Of a stretch of 64,000 bases of DNA, positions 42,205-50,771 are shown in pieces (position 1 is the first letter of the stretch; the number at the start of each line of letters is the position of its first letter). The notes beneath the pieces were generated by a model. The model was not told the DNA's origin, made no database searches, and saw only the letters and a program-made list of their open reading frames with translations. The translations under genes were made by a program, and so were the position numbers. The stretch is from DATKKG01 sp035543015 (GTDB lineage Archaea; Thermoproteota; Nitrososphaeria; Conexivisphaerales; DTJL01): contig DATKKG010000040.1 of NCBI GenBank assembly GCA_035543015.1, positions 12,679-76,678 on the forward strand, written 5' to 3'.

Positions 42205-43761
42205 TTGGTCTACCAGCCTAGAAGGAGCAGGTCGATTGACGCGGAGCTCTCGAGCTCCTACTGGACGTGGAGGGCGAACCCCGCCCTCACCGTGCCGTCG
42301 ATGTTCTCGACTTCGCTCTCCGTCCTCGTCGAGTCGATCGTGGGCCTGGCTGTGCTCGGGCTCATAGTCGACCTTGAGAAGACGGACTGGCTGGTGCGGA
42401 TCGCGAAGGCTGTCAGCAGCATGGACTACGCCCAGCTCGGCGAGCTCCTCAGGTCCCCGGGCTTCGTCTTCGTGGCCCTGGCCTTCCTCGCGCCGGCGGT
42501 CTTCGTGGCCATCGTCGTGGAGGTCCTTGCGAGCGGTTTCGTGTACTCGGCCGAGTTCGGTTCCTATTGGCTGGCCCTCCAGGGCTCTCACGTCGGGGTG
42601 GCGGAGGTGATGGACAAGTTCACGGAGAGATGGCGGGAGATGGCCTGGACGCACTTCCTGTCGTACCTGGTGACCCTCGCTCCCGTCCTGGTCGCCTGCG
42701 CCGTGGGGATGTCCGCGGTGGCCGCTGGGGGAGGCCTCGCGGAGGGCTTGGTCGCGGTCGTCCTGGTGGTGATCGGCCTGGCGGGGACCCTCCTCCTGTC
42801 GTCGATGCTGATCTTCACTCCCGTCGTGGTCATGGCCGAGGGCCTCTCGGGCAGGGCCGCTGTGTCTCGGAGCCTGGGCCTGGGCAGGAGGAACCTGGGC
42901 TCGGCGTTCGTCTACGGGCTTGTCTACGTCGTCCTGACGGGTGGCGTCACCTTCGTCAGCTCTCTCTTCCAGGGTGCCGGTCTGCCGCTTTCGTCGCTGG
43001 CGTCGGTGGGGATCCTGATACTCGTCACCCCTGTCCTTCACCTGACAAAGACCAACATCTACCGGGATTCGCTGGCGGAAGGGTCGGCTGCCCGGGAGCT
43101 CCTTCCGTCGTTCTTCTCCGATGTAGGGCCTTTGGCCGCGATGCTCTGGGGGAAGTTCCTGAAGGGGCTGGGCGAGCTCAAGGCCTTCGTCGCGGACGTC
43201 AGGAACCTGCCCTACCATCTTCTCTCGTCGGCCTCGATGCTCATGGGGTGGTTCGCCGGGGTCTACCTGGCTCAGAACGGGGTGACCCAGCTCCTCGTGA
43301 GCATCGGCATGGTGACGGGGAAGATCAACCCCGTAGTCAGCGGCGACCTCCCGCTCACGTTGGGAATCTCGATATTCTTCCACAACTGGCAGGTCAGCCT
43401 GGCCACAGCGCTCTCCGGGGTCTGGTTCTCCGTCGCTCCGTTCGTGACCCTGTTTCTAAACGGGACGGTCATCGGGGCCGTTTCTGGGCTGGCGCCCACC
43501 CCCGCCATGTTTGCCGCCGCCATCCTGCCCCACGGGGTCATCGAGATTCCTTCGCTGGTGCTCGCGGGCTCGGCCGGAATGAAGCTGGGCGTCTCCTTCC
43601 TGCGTTTCGTCAAAGGCGGGCCCCAGGAGGCCGACCAGTTCCATGTCGCGGCCAGGCAGACGGTCTACATCGCCGTGGGGCTGGCCCTGCTGTTCCTTGT
43701 GGCCGGGTTCATCGAGGGCAACATCACTCCCGTAATCATGAGGATGGCCGGCTGGACCTGA
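42205..43761 (+). CDS. SpoIIM-domain membrane protein with extra N-terminal membrane domain
   Basis: 518 residues. The N-terminal ~280 form a six-helix membrane domain. Residues ~330-515 carry the SpoIIM (DUF95) pattern: long loop, then FFHNWQVSLATAL and ILPHGVIEIPSLVLAGSAG. The bacterial namesake works in engulfment during sporulation; archaeal versions have no assigned role, and many have extra membrane domains. TTG start; box A CTTTTTAAG (42173-42181). Converges with the 43781 membrane gene. Confidence 0.86.
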   Translation: MVYQPRRSRSIDAELSSSYWTWRANPALTVPSMFSTSLSVLVESIVGLAVLGLIVDLEKTDWLVRIAKAVSSMDYAQLGELLRSPGFVFVALAFLAPAVFVAIVVEVLASGFVYSAEFGSYWLALQGSHVGVAEVMDKFTERWREMAWTHFLSYLVTLAPVLVACAVGMSAVAAGGGLAEGLVAVVLVVIGLAGTLLLSSMLIFTPVVVMAEGLSGRAAVSRSLGLGRRNLGSAFVYGLVYVVLTGGVTFVSSLFQGAGLPLSSLASVGILILVTPVLHLTKTNIYRDSLAEGSAARELLPSFFSDVGPLAAMLWGKFLKGLGELKAFVADVRNLPYHLLSSASMLMGWFAGVYLAQNGVTQLLVSIGMVTGKINPVVSGDLPLTLGISIFFHNWQVSLATALSGVWFSVAPFVTLFLNGTVIGAVSGLAPTPAMFAAAILPHGVIEIPSLVLAGSAGMKLGVSFLRFVKGGPQEADQFHVAARQTVYIAVGLALLFLVAGFIEGNITPVIMRMAGWT

Positions 43762-43780
43762 GCCCCCAGGGGGCGGACCC

Positions 43781-44587
43781 CTAGGTCAGGACCGGAGCGA
43801 TCGACTGGAGCAGCGATTCTTCGAACCTGACGTGATTTGCGAAGTGCTTGTTCGGGTCCTGGATGAGGACGTACTCCCAGTAGAAGCTGAAGATTCCGAG
43901 GGTGATCAGAGTGAGGATGATGTAGAGGACGAAGCTCCTGTTCGGCAGGGGCTCGTACCTGTTGAAGGAGAAGCCGATGCCGAGGGCCGACAGCGCCCGA
44001 GATGCGTCCGCGATCATCGCGTCCTCCCTCCTTTCATGCTTGAAGTAGTCGCCGGTCAGGAAGTAGAGGATGTACAGCCCCGCGATGAGGTTGACGACAG
44101 GTATGACGTAGAGTATGACCCACAGCACCGCGCTCTTCTCCGTCTCCTCGATCTGGGACTCCCTCAGGGTCGCATCGAAGGAGCCAAGGTACGAGTCCAC
44201 GCCCGTGCCCTTCTTGGAGGCGATCTCACGAAGCGCTGCCTCCAAGTCCGTGAAGAGCCTCTGCTGCCTCGCGAAGTGTCCGTTGCGCCTCCGTATCAGG
44301 GTGTAGATGACGTAAAGGAACGCCAGGTACAGGAGGACGAACCCCAGCATGAAGAAGGCTGTGGTCCCTGAAATGAGGCCGCTGATTGACGAGAAGTCGT
44401 AGCCAGCCCCCGACGTGTAGTCGGGGCCAATGGCGGCGAACACCATGGCCATGATGACGGCGAAATAGATCACGCCGAGGACGGCCTCCCCCACCGGCAG
44501 GAGCATCCATAGCGGGGAGACCCTCGTATCGGTCGCCACCCTCATCTCGGAGTCCCTCCTGAGGTTCTGAAGTGCCAGGGACAACAT
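43781..44587 (-). CDS. Membrane protein with C-terminal DUF4234-like region
   Basis: 268 residues, five to six helices with a 50-residue soluble segment (residues ~103-155, charged). The C-terminal block SFVLYIILTLITLGIFSFYW is the kind seen in DUF4234-like proteins. No enzymatic motif. ATG coincides with the transcript start predicted by box A GTTTATTATT on the minus strand (44607-44616). Transcribed in parallel with the gene at 44675, whose end is 87 bases upstream. Confidence 0.76.
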   Translation of the reverse strand: MLSLALQNLRRDSEMRVATDTRVSPLWMLLPVGEAVLGVIYFAVIMAMVFAAIGPDYTSGAGYDFSSISGLISGTTAFFMLGFVLLYLAFLYVIYTLIRRRNGHFARQQRLFTDLEAALREIASKKGTGVDSYLGSFDATLRESQIEETEKSAVLWVILYVIPVVNLIAGLYILYFLTGDYFKHERREDAMIADASRALSALGIGFSFNRYEPLPNRSFVLYIILTLITLGIFSFYWEYVLIQDPNKHFANHVRFEESLLQSIAPVLT

Positions 44588-44674
44588 TGATGGTCAGCTT
44601 CAGGCGAATAATAAACGTTCTCGGGGCCCTCGTCCGTATGGACCGGACGTCATCGGAACCTGAGGGCGACGATG

Positions 44675-45052
44675 TCAGGCTGAGACCGGCCGGGATCCCT
44701 CGTCTGGACGGACTCGGACTGTCCTTGTCTTCGTTATCAGGTAGATGGCGTCGAGGGAACCCATGGTCGCTCCCAGGAAGGAGATCAGGCTGACGTACAG
44801 GAAGAGGCTGAGAAGAGAGGACGCCATCAACACGTAGAGCCACCTCCTTTCCCCCCTCCTCTGAAAGAGGGTTATCCCGACGACCATGCAGACGCCGAGG
44901 GCGAAGCCCAGGAGGATGTATTCCAGGTCGTAGACCGAGAGATCGGGGACGAGGACCAGGGTCAGGAGGTAGTCGAAGCAGACCACGAGGCCGCCTGCGA
45001 CCGCAGCCCAGTAGGAAAGCCCGAGTCGTTTCGGTGGTGGAGGCGTCTCCAT
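44675..45052 (-). CDS. Four-helix membrane protein of unknown function
   Basis: 125 residues, four membrane helices, with a short Pro-rich N-terminus (METPPPPKR) and a basic cytosolic tail. No family recognised. ATG 45073 would overlap the box A; ATG 45052 lies exactly 26 nt from the centre of the palindromic box GTTAATTAAC (45074-45083), so that start was chosen. Confidence 0.7.
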   Translation of the reverse strand: METPPPPKRLGLSYWAAVAGGLVVCFDYLLTLVLVPDLSVYDLEYILLGFALGVCMVVGITLFQRRGERRWLYVLMASSLLSLFLYVSLISFLGATMGSLDAIYLITKTRTVRVRPDEGSRPVSA

Positions 45053-45073
45053 GGAGCTATACTTGGAAGCCAT

Positions 45074-45083
45074 GTTAATTAAC
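45074..45083 (-). promoter_or_regulatory. Palindromic box A of the 44675 membrane gene
   Basis: GTTAATTAAC, centred 26 nt before ATG 45052; it overlaps and so excludes ATG 45073. Confidence 0.6.
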
Positions 45084-45122
45084 GTTGAACAAGATGGGAC
45101 CGGCGTCGCCGGCTGAGGTTAC

Positions 45123-45992
45123 TCAGGTCGCGCCCGCGTCGGCCGCAAAACGGAGGGGCCCCTGGACCGCAACCGCCCCCCCGCCCTTCCTCGCGCCCAC
45201 AAGTCGAAGCGTGTAGCCGGTGCCGGGACCGTCGCAAAGGACGAAGTCGTCCTTCAGGCTGCCACGCTCCAGCGAGCTCGAAGCGACCTCGGCGCCGAAC
45301 TGCTGCAGGAAGCCCGTGAACTGGCCCAGCTTTGAGCCCGCCCCCATGATGAAGACGGTTCCGAAGTCCCGCAGGACGGGCATCCAGAGGCAGGTCTTCT
45401 TCTGACCCGGAGGGACCTCGCCCAAGAGCTGATCCGTCTCGAACTGGCCCAGCTCCCGACGCACATAGAGGGACACCTTCTCGAACTCACCTTCGGGGTT
45501 CGTGACCTCCGAGACCACGACGCCGCTGTTGCCAGTGTCCAAGGTGGCCTGGGCGCCGCCGCCGAGGTCGAGCAGGGGGAGTTCCACCTGGGGCCTGGGG
45601 GGCATCCATCCGGAGTGAAGGAGGAGGACCCAGAAGTCGGGCGCCCCTTCGGGGACGAAGTGCGCGGCGGGTGCCACTATGGTCCCGCTGCAGTCCTCCT
45701 TGACGAAGCCGAAGGCGGGGAAGATGTCTTCGAGGAGGAACTCGTAGAGCCGAGAGCCGTCGTCGACGTCGCTGGTGGTGAACTGAAGAGGCTCTGGTGA
45801 TGCCATGGTCGGGTGGGGATGCCACCTCTTCTTCGCGCTCCGGGGCGGATGCCAGGCAAGATCTACCTGGGTCAGCCCCGACGAAGCCTCCCTGATCTCG
45901 AGGGGGCCCTCGCTTCTCACCATGAAGGCGGCCTGGTTCGCGGCTATCTTGTAGACAGCGTCGAGGGATGGAATGAGGCTGTACGACGACAT
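45123..45992 (-). CDS. Hypothetical protein
   Basis: 289 residues, soluble, mixed alpha/beta, with only two Cys-bearing spots (EDCSG, LCDG) and several Trp. Two halves each look like a mixed sheet domain (residues 1-150 and 160-289), separated by VVVSEVTNPEGEFEK. No family recognised. ATG start with box A AGATAACAA on the minus strand (46018-46026). The GTG-started gene at 46088 lies upstream with its own promoter. Confidence 0.68.
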   Translation of the reverse strand: MSSYSLIPSLDAVYKIAANQAAFMVRSEGPLEIREASSGLTQVDLAWHPPRSAKKRWHPHPTMASPEPLQFTTSDVDDGSRLYEFLLEDIFPAFGFVKEDCSGTIVAPAAHFVPEGAPDFWVLLLHSGWMPPRPQVELPLLDLGGGAQATLDTGNSGVVVSEVTNPEGEFEKVSLYVRRELGQFETDQLLGEVPPGQKKTCLWMPVLRDFGTVFIMGAGSKLGQFTGFLQQFGAEVASSSLERGSLKDDFVLCDGPGTGYTLRLVGARKGGGAVAVQGPLRFAADAGAT

Positions 45993-46087
45993 CTGGCTCG
46001 ACAGCTGGCTAGGGGATTGTTATCTCTTTCCCTCGCGTTCCGGACCGGACTCCGGGGCAGCGGCTACGGACGGTCCGGGGAGAGCGG

Positions 46088-46453
46088 TTACGCCGGCCCC
46101 GGCCTAATGAGGACGGGAACGTAGCCGGAAGTCTCGAGCAACTTCCGCACAGGCTCGCAGGGGCTTTCGAACACCTTCGGCGAGCCGTCCTCGACAGGAC
46201 AGAAAAGGAAGCAGCGGTCCAGGCGCGGATCGACGGGACACCTGAGATGTTCAAGGCCAAGGAGCACGTTCTCCTCTCTGAGTATCCTGCCGCATGCCAG
46301 GCACGTCGTGCGAAGAACGAGGAGGTTGCCGCTGTAGGACTTCTCCACCTTCGACTTCGCGTGAACGCAAGCCGCGTCCCTAAGGGCGTAGTCAGACGGC
46401 TCACCCCCCGGTTCCGCGTAGGGTGTCGGAGAGCCTAGAAGCACCTCTCCCAC
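46088..46453 (-). CDS. Cys-rich hypothetical protein
   Basis: 121 residues with Cys in CVHAK, CLACGR, RCPVD, RCFLFCP and PCEP. The spacing suggests at least one zinc site formed by CLAC and CFLFC. Soluble. No family recognised. GTG start 26-34 nt from box A ACTTAATAG on the minus strand (46478-46486). It ends 95 bases upstream of the 45992 start. Confidence 0.62.
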   Translation of the reverse strand: MGEVLLGSPTPYAEPGGEPSDYALRDAACVHAKSKVEKSYSGNLLVLRTTCLACGRILREENVLLGLEHLRCPVDPRLDRCFLFCPVEDGSPKVFESPCEPVRKLLETSGYVPVLIRPGPA

Positions 46454-46486
46454 CGTATGGAAGATAGGAGGCTCCTGCTATTAAGT

Positions 46487-47365
46487 CTAGGCTCCGGCCT
46501 CAGGGATGACGAGGAGAGAGTGATGGCTCGCCAGTTCCTGCCTGACGTCGTCCTTCCCAGTGAACTGCTTGATGTCGTAGGTGCAGAGGAACACAGCGTT
46601 GAAGGGCAGCCTGACCCCGAGTGCCTTCTCCAGCCGCATGACTCCTTCCTGCTCCCCGTACTTCATCAGGTCGCTGGCGTCCATGACGAGCCTGATCCCC
46701 CGGAAGCCTTTCTTCTGGGATTCCTCGGCGAGCCCCTGAAGCGTCTCCACCGCCGCGATCTCGCTGAATTCGTACCCTTGGAAGAAGACCTCTCTGACGC
46801 TCAGCTGGAAGCTGGATGACCTGTGGGCCTGGTCGGCCAGCTCCCGGATGTCGAGGGTCCCCGTGGTGCTGGCGCCATATGGGTTGCCCGTTATCAGAAC
46901 GAACATCTCGCCCTTTTCGCCCGCCGCCCTGCAGAACCACCGCACCACCTGTTCCTTCATGTTCAGGTTGTCGCAGAGGGCCAGCACGTGGTCGCCGGAG
47001 GCGACCCTGTCCATGAGGGCGCGCTGCACCACCAGCGAAGGGTCCACCACCTCCATCCTGGACGGAAGGTCCTGGATCGTCTCGGCTCCCTGAAGGGCCT
47101 CGGGGAAGGCCGCCTTCAGATGGGCAAGCACCAGCGGGAACAGGACCACGGATGGATGTCTTCCCAGGAGCAGACCCACGGACTCCATGAACTTGTCCTG
47201 CTCGTAGACTATGTCCTCGGGCTCGAGCCCGTAGATCTCTATGAGCTGCCTTCTCAGCTCCCTCCAGGGCTCATCTCCGATGGCCTCGCTTAGGGAGGCG
47301 CCGACCGTCGCGCTGACCTGGTCCCTTATCCCGGATTTCGGGAAACGGAGGACGGCGGAGGACAT
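46487..47365 (-). CDS. NitrOD5-like plus MEDS sensory/regulatory protein
   Basis: 292 residues. The N-terminal ~75 (SLSEAIGDEPWRELRRQLIE...EDIVYEQDKF) resemble the NitrOD5 output domain described in thaumarchaea. The C-terminal ~190 resemble the MEDS (DcmR sensory) domain: DHVLALCDNLNMKE, RLVMDASDLMKYG and FLCTYDIKQF. Probably a cytosolic signal receiver of the kind found in archaeal one-component systems; signal unknown. The frame is open to 47530, but box A ACATAACTAT on the minus strand (47391-47400) fits ATG 47365. Confidence 0.75.
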   Translation of the reverse strand: MSSAVLRFPKSGIRDQVSATVGASLSEAIGDEPWRELRRQLIEIYGLEPEDIVYEQDKFMESVGLLLGRHPSVVLFPLVLAHLKAAFPEALQGAETIQDLPSRMEVVDPSLVVQRALMDRVASGDHVLALCDNLNMKEQVVRWFCRAAGEKGEMFVLITGNPYGASTTGTLDIRELADQAHRSSSFQLSVREVFFQGYEFSEIAAVETLQGLAEESQKKGFRGIRLVMDASDLMKYGEQEGVMRLEKALGVRLPFNAVFLCTYDIKQFTGKDDVRQELASHHSLLVIPEAGA

Positions 47366-47563
47366 CGGCGGTCTTGGGCATGCCCTTCTCATAGTTATGT
47401 TTTGGGTTCCCCGCAGGCGCGAGGCGTCGGCCGCCTCCTTCCCCCGGCGGCGCCAACGGACTCCGATGGGCACAGGAAGCTCCCCTGGGACTTGGGAACG
47501 CCGCGGCGTCTTCGCGGGTTCGCCCTGCAAGGCTTAAATCGACGGATTCGGCTCGTTTCGCCC

Positions 47564-47965
47564 ATGAAGTGCCAGGCGTGCGGCGCCGAGGCGCCCGAAG
47601 GCGCGAGAACCTGCCCCAGGTGCGGAGCGGCGGTGAGCGCGGCCGCGCCGAAACCCGAGCCCGTCGAGAGACTCAAGGTGGAGCAGATCGCCATCAGCGA
47701 AAGGGGCTTCACCTTCCGGGTCAACAACAACGGGACGGCCCCGTTCACCATAGAGAAGATAGTCTTCCACGACAGCCCCGAACAAGTCAGGGGCATCCTG
47801 CGGGGTGACGGCATCCTCAGAGACGGAAAGGTGACGATGTTCCCCGGGGACGTCGCCGACGTGAACTTCCAGACTTCGTTCAACGGCATCAGCGGGATCG
47901 TCTACACCGTCGCAGTGCATACGAAGTCGGGGAGGAAGTACGAAGTCGGCGTCGGGTTCCCATAG
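47564..47965 (+). CDS. Zinc-ribbon plus beta-domain protein
   Basis: 133 residues. The N-terminal zinc ribbon CQACGAEAPEGARTCPRCG (3-21) and a short Pro/Ala linker precede a beta-sandwich-like domain (FTFRVNNNGTAPFTIEKIVF) resembling CARDB/DUF-type archaellum- or pilin-like beta folds. No membrane segment. The domain pairing is common in archaeal proteins of unknown role. ATG 47564 lies 28 nt from box A GGCTTAAATC (47531-47540); the longer frame to 47402 precedes the box and is excluded. Confidence 0.74.
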   Translation: MKCQACGAEAPEGARTCPRCGAAVSAAAPKPEPVERLKVEQIAISERGFTFRVNNNGTAPFTIEKIVFHDSPEQVRGILRGDGILRDGKVTMFPGDVADVNFQTSFNGISGIVYTVAVHTKSGRKYEVGVGFP

Positions 47966-47995
47966 CCCCTAACGGGACGCGCCGAAAGGAAGGCC

Positions 47996-48961
47996 CTAGG
48001 CTTCGGAACCGAGGCTCCCCTGCTTCCCTCTCCTCCGTTGGATGTAGACCGAGGCCACCACGGAGGCAGCGATGACGGCCAGGACCACGGCTATCGAAAG
48101 GAGGGTAGGGACCACAAAGCCGAACTGGCCCGCGATCATCTTCGCCCCGAAGAAGACCAGCACCACCGAAAGGCCCCTGTTCAGGTACTCCAGCCTGTAC
48201 AGGACCATGTCGAGCACCACGTACAGGCTCCTGAGGCCCAGGATGGCCGAGATGTTCGACGTGTAGGCCACGAAGAAGTTGAGGGTTATCGCGATGACGG
48301 CCGGAAGGGAGTCGAGGGCGAAGACCAGGTCCGTGGTCTCAATAGCGATGAGGGCGAGGAGGAGGGGCGTAAAACAGCGCCTTCCGTCGCGCTTGGTCGT
48401 AAAGTGGGAGTCGTCGAACGAATCGGAGATCGGCATCACCTTCTTCGCGCTCCTGACGATGAAGTTCCTGCTGGGGTCGACGTTCCCGGGGCCGGCTCTC
48501 GCGAGGCGGTACCCCGAGTAGATGAGGACCGCGCCGAAAACGACGATCATCCAGTCGAACCTGGCGATGAGCTCGAGGCCCGCGGCTATGAAGAGGCCCC
48601 GCAGCACGACCGCCGTCACTATGCCCACGTACAACGTCTTCGTCTGGTAGGCAAGGGGGACGTTGAAGTAGGCGAATATCACGGCGAACACGAAGAGGTT
48701 GTCGAAGCTCAGGGAGTACTCCACAAGGTAGGCCGTGAAGTAGTGAAGCATCGACTCCCCTCCTAGGTACAGGCCGACCAGCACACCGGTGACGACCCCT
48801 ATGGAGATCCAGAGGATCACCCACGAAATGGCGTTGCGAAACGTCGGGGGCTTTGCGTCCCTGTGCAGGAAGAGGTCGATGGAGATGAAGAAGACTATCG
48901 CGACGTGGTACAGCGCCCAGATCCACAGGGGTATCGAAGGGAACTCCACGGGAGCTGTCAA
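47996..48961 (-). CDS. TerC/Alx family membrane protein
   Basis: 321 residues, about nine helices. Both TerC acidic motifs are present: YSLSFDNLFVFAVIF and AIETTDLVFALDSLPAV. Family members export Mn2+ (Alx, YceF/YkoY) or are linked to tellurite resistance. Here a metal-ion (Mn2+) exporter that also supports protein metalation at the membrane is likely. TTG start; box A ATTATAAGC on the minus strand (48987-48995). TatA lies just upstream. Confidence 0.93.
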   Translation of the reverse strand: MTAPVEFPSIPLWIWALYHVAIVFFISIDLFLHRDAKPPTFRNAISWVILWISIGVVTGVLVGLYLGGESMLHYFTAYLVEYSLSFDNLFVFAVIFAYFNVPLAYQTKTLYVGIVTAVVLRGLFIAAGLELIARFDWMIVVFGAVLIYSGYRLARAGPGNVDPSRNFIVRSAKKVMPISDSFDDSHFTTKRDGRRCFTPLLLALIAIETTDLVFALDSLPAVIAITLNFFVAYTSNISAILGLRSLYVVLDMVLYRLEYLNRGLSVVLVFFGAKMIAGQFGFVVPTLLSIAVVLAVIAASVVASVYIQRRRGKQGSLGSEA

Positions 48962-48996
48962 GAACTAGAGGACTTCGGGAGGACGTGCTTATAATT

Positions 48997-49308
48997 CTAG
49001 GCTATGTGCGCTTTGATCTCTTCACGAATCTGGTCGTCGGTCTTGCCTTCGGTCGAAATCCCCAGCTCCTTCGCAGCCTTCAGAAGTCTGTCGTGGTCAG
49101 ACGGCTGGGCGGTTGACTGGCCCGCGGCCTCCTTCATCTTCTGGACCTCCAGGTCCGACTCCACCTTGCCCTTCTGGAACTCGCCCTGGGCCCTTCCCAG
49201 GGACCTGGCCAAGTCGGGTATCTTGCCGGCGCCGAAGATGAGGACGACTATTATGACGATGACGATGAGCCACTCTGAGCCCTGCAGTAGGAGAGGTGTG
49301 AACAGCAT
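48997..49308 (-). CDS. tatA: Sec-independent translocase subunit TatA/E
   Basis: 103 residues. Short periplasmic-side N-terminus, one membrane helix (EWLIVIVIIVVLIFG), the hinge GAGKIPDLARSLG and an amphipathic helix (AQGEFQKGKVESD), then a C-terminal SAP-like tail. Forms the pore of the Tat system for folded, cofactor-bearing proteins such as the NrfC-like subunit at 38237. TatC is not in the window. The longer frame to 49569 is excluded by box A CTATAAGCG on the minus strand (49338-49346). Confidence 0.92.
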   Translation of the reverse strand: MLFTPLLLQGSEWLIVIVIIVVLIFGAGKIPDLARSLGRAQGEFQKGKVESDLEVQKMKEAAGQSTAQPSDHDRLLKAAKELGISTEGKTDDQIREEIKAHIA

Positions 49309-49441
49309 GCTTTTCTCGAAAGGAGAGGACGGGAGTCGCTTATAGGGGTTTCTGGGACGGGACGCCTCGTGATTCGTCATGTGTGGCGCCGCAAGCCAAA
49401 AAAGGGCGGTCACGGCTGGCCTTGGTTGGTGCACCTGGAGC

Positions 49442-50017
49442 ATGTCCGTCCACAGGCTGGATGAGCCGTTCCCAGCGGCACGTTCGTATCTGCTGAACAA
49501 CCCGCTAAGGAGGAGGAGCGAGCCTCCCTCGAGGCTGCTCGACATGCTTGGGGTCAAGGGGACGGACACCTTGGTGGACTTCGGATGCGGGCCTGGCTAC
49601 TACACCATGGAGGCGGCGCGAAGGGCACGTCTGGTCATAGCCGTCGACATCTCGGAGGAGATGCTCGACAAGGTTAAGGAGGCGGCGTCGAAGGCTGGCG
49701 TCTCGAACGTCCGCTGCGTGCGGAGCGACGGCAGGGAGCTGAAGCTGGAAGGAGGCACCGCGGACCTGGTGCTGCTTGTGAGGGTGTATCATGAGATAGC
49801 GGAACACGACGCGGCCCTCAAGGAGTTCGGCAGGGTGCTGAAGGTCGGTGGGAGGCTCGCCATGGTCGAAAGGGTGAAGAAGGGCCTGATGCCCGGCCCT
49901 CCGGTGCAGGACCCCGAGGCGCTGAGGTCGGAGGTCGAGTCTTCGGGGCCTTTCAGGCTCGCGCTGAAGCTCCCTCTGGGAAGCTACGCGGTGCTGGTCT
50001 TCGAAAGGAACGCCTGA
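49442..50017 (+). CDS. Class I SAM-dependent methyltransferase
   Basis: About 192 residues. Motif I VDFGCGPGYYT, the Asp of motif II in VIAVDISEEM, and motif IV-like ADLVLLVRVYHEI; UbiE/Methyltransf_11-like. Substrate unknown. The frame starts at 49379, but the first 21 residues lack family features; ATG 49442 gives the usual length. An A-rich element (49396-49405) may act as box A. Confidence 0.88.
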   Translation: MSVHRLDEPFPAARSYLLNNPLRRRSEPPSRLLDMLGVKGTDTLVDFGCGPGYYTMEAARRARLVIAVDISEEMLDKVKEAASKAGVSNVRCVRSDGRELKLEGGTADLVLLVRVYHEIAEHDAALKEFGRVLKVGGRLAMVERVKKGLMPGPPVQDPEALRSEVESSGPFRLALKLPLGSYAVLVFERNA

Positions 50018-50069
50018 AGCGGCCTCGGGCCACGCTAGTCTAGATAGCTAGAAATAGGCAGCTCGCCCC

Positions 50070-50132
50070 ATGCCGAGCCTGTTCCCATTTGGCTTCGGAT
50101 GGGCTCGCCTCCTTGACCGGGCGCAGAGATGA
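50070..50132 (+). CDS. Candidate 20-residue leader peptide before ferritin
   Basis: ATG-initiated micro-ORF reading MPSLFPFGFGWARLLDRAQR. Its TGA overlaps the ATG of a longer ferritin frame (ATGA at 50129). It could be chance; box A-like CTAGAAATA lies at 50048-50056. No conservation test is possible here. Confidence 0.25.
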   Translation: MPSLFPFGFGWARLLDRAQR

Positions 50133-50197
50133 AGTCGGGCTCCATCTTCGCATTCTCCCCTAGGTTTTTGAATCGGGAGTACCGCCTCGTGGGCGTA

Positions 50198-50692
50198 ATG
50201 ATTTCGCAGAAGATGCTGGACGCCCTGAACGGCCAGGTGGCCGCGGAGCTCTTCTCATCGAACCTTTACCTTTCGATGGCTGCGTTCTTCGATGCCGCCG
50301 ACCTGAGAGGCTTCTCTCACTGGATGCAGATCCAGGCGCACGAAGAGCTCGCCCATGCGCTCAAGATCTTCGAGCACGTCCTTGACAGGTCCGGAAGGGC
50401 GAAGGTGGGTGCCATAGCCGAGCCTCCTTTCAGCTGGGAGTCGCCCCTGACCGCCATGGAGGCTGCGTACCTCCATGAGGTCAAGGTGACGGGGCTCATC
50501 AACGACCTGGTGGCGCTTGCGGTTGCCGAGAAGGACAACGCCACGTTCAACATGCTGCAGTGGTTCGTCGCCGAGCAGGTCGAGGAGGAGAAGCAGGCCG
50601 ATGAGATCGTCAAGAAGCTGAAGCTGGTAGGAGACAAAGACGTCGGTCTCATAGTCATAGACGAGGAGCTGGCCCGAAGAGGCTCGAAGTAG
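50198..50692 (+). CDS. Ferritin
   Basis: 164 residues, four-helix bundle plus C-terminal helix. All bacterial-type ferroxidase and third-site residues are present in Escherichia coli FtnA numbering: E17, E50, H53, E94, Q127 and E130. Forms a 24-mer shell storing iron(III); protects against iron-driven oxidative damage. The frame is open to 50129, but box A GTTTTTGAAT (50164-50173) predicts transcription near 50194 and hence ATG 50198. Confidence 0.94.
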   Translation: MISQKMLDALNGQVAAELFSSNLYLSMAAFFDAADLRGFSHWMQIQAHEELAHALKIFEHVLDRSGRAKVGAIAEPPFSWESPLTAMEAAYLHEVKVTGLINDLVALAVAEKDNATFNMLQWFVAEQVEEEKQADEIVKKLKLVGDKDVGLIVIDEELARRGSK

Positions 50693-50771
50693 GGTAGCTC
50701 AGGGCTCTTTCGACCCTCCGCCGAGAAGGGCTTAATACCCAAGGGAGGGTACACAGCGGGAAGAAGGCGGA

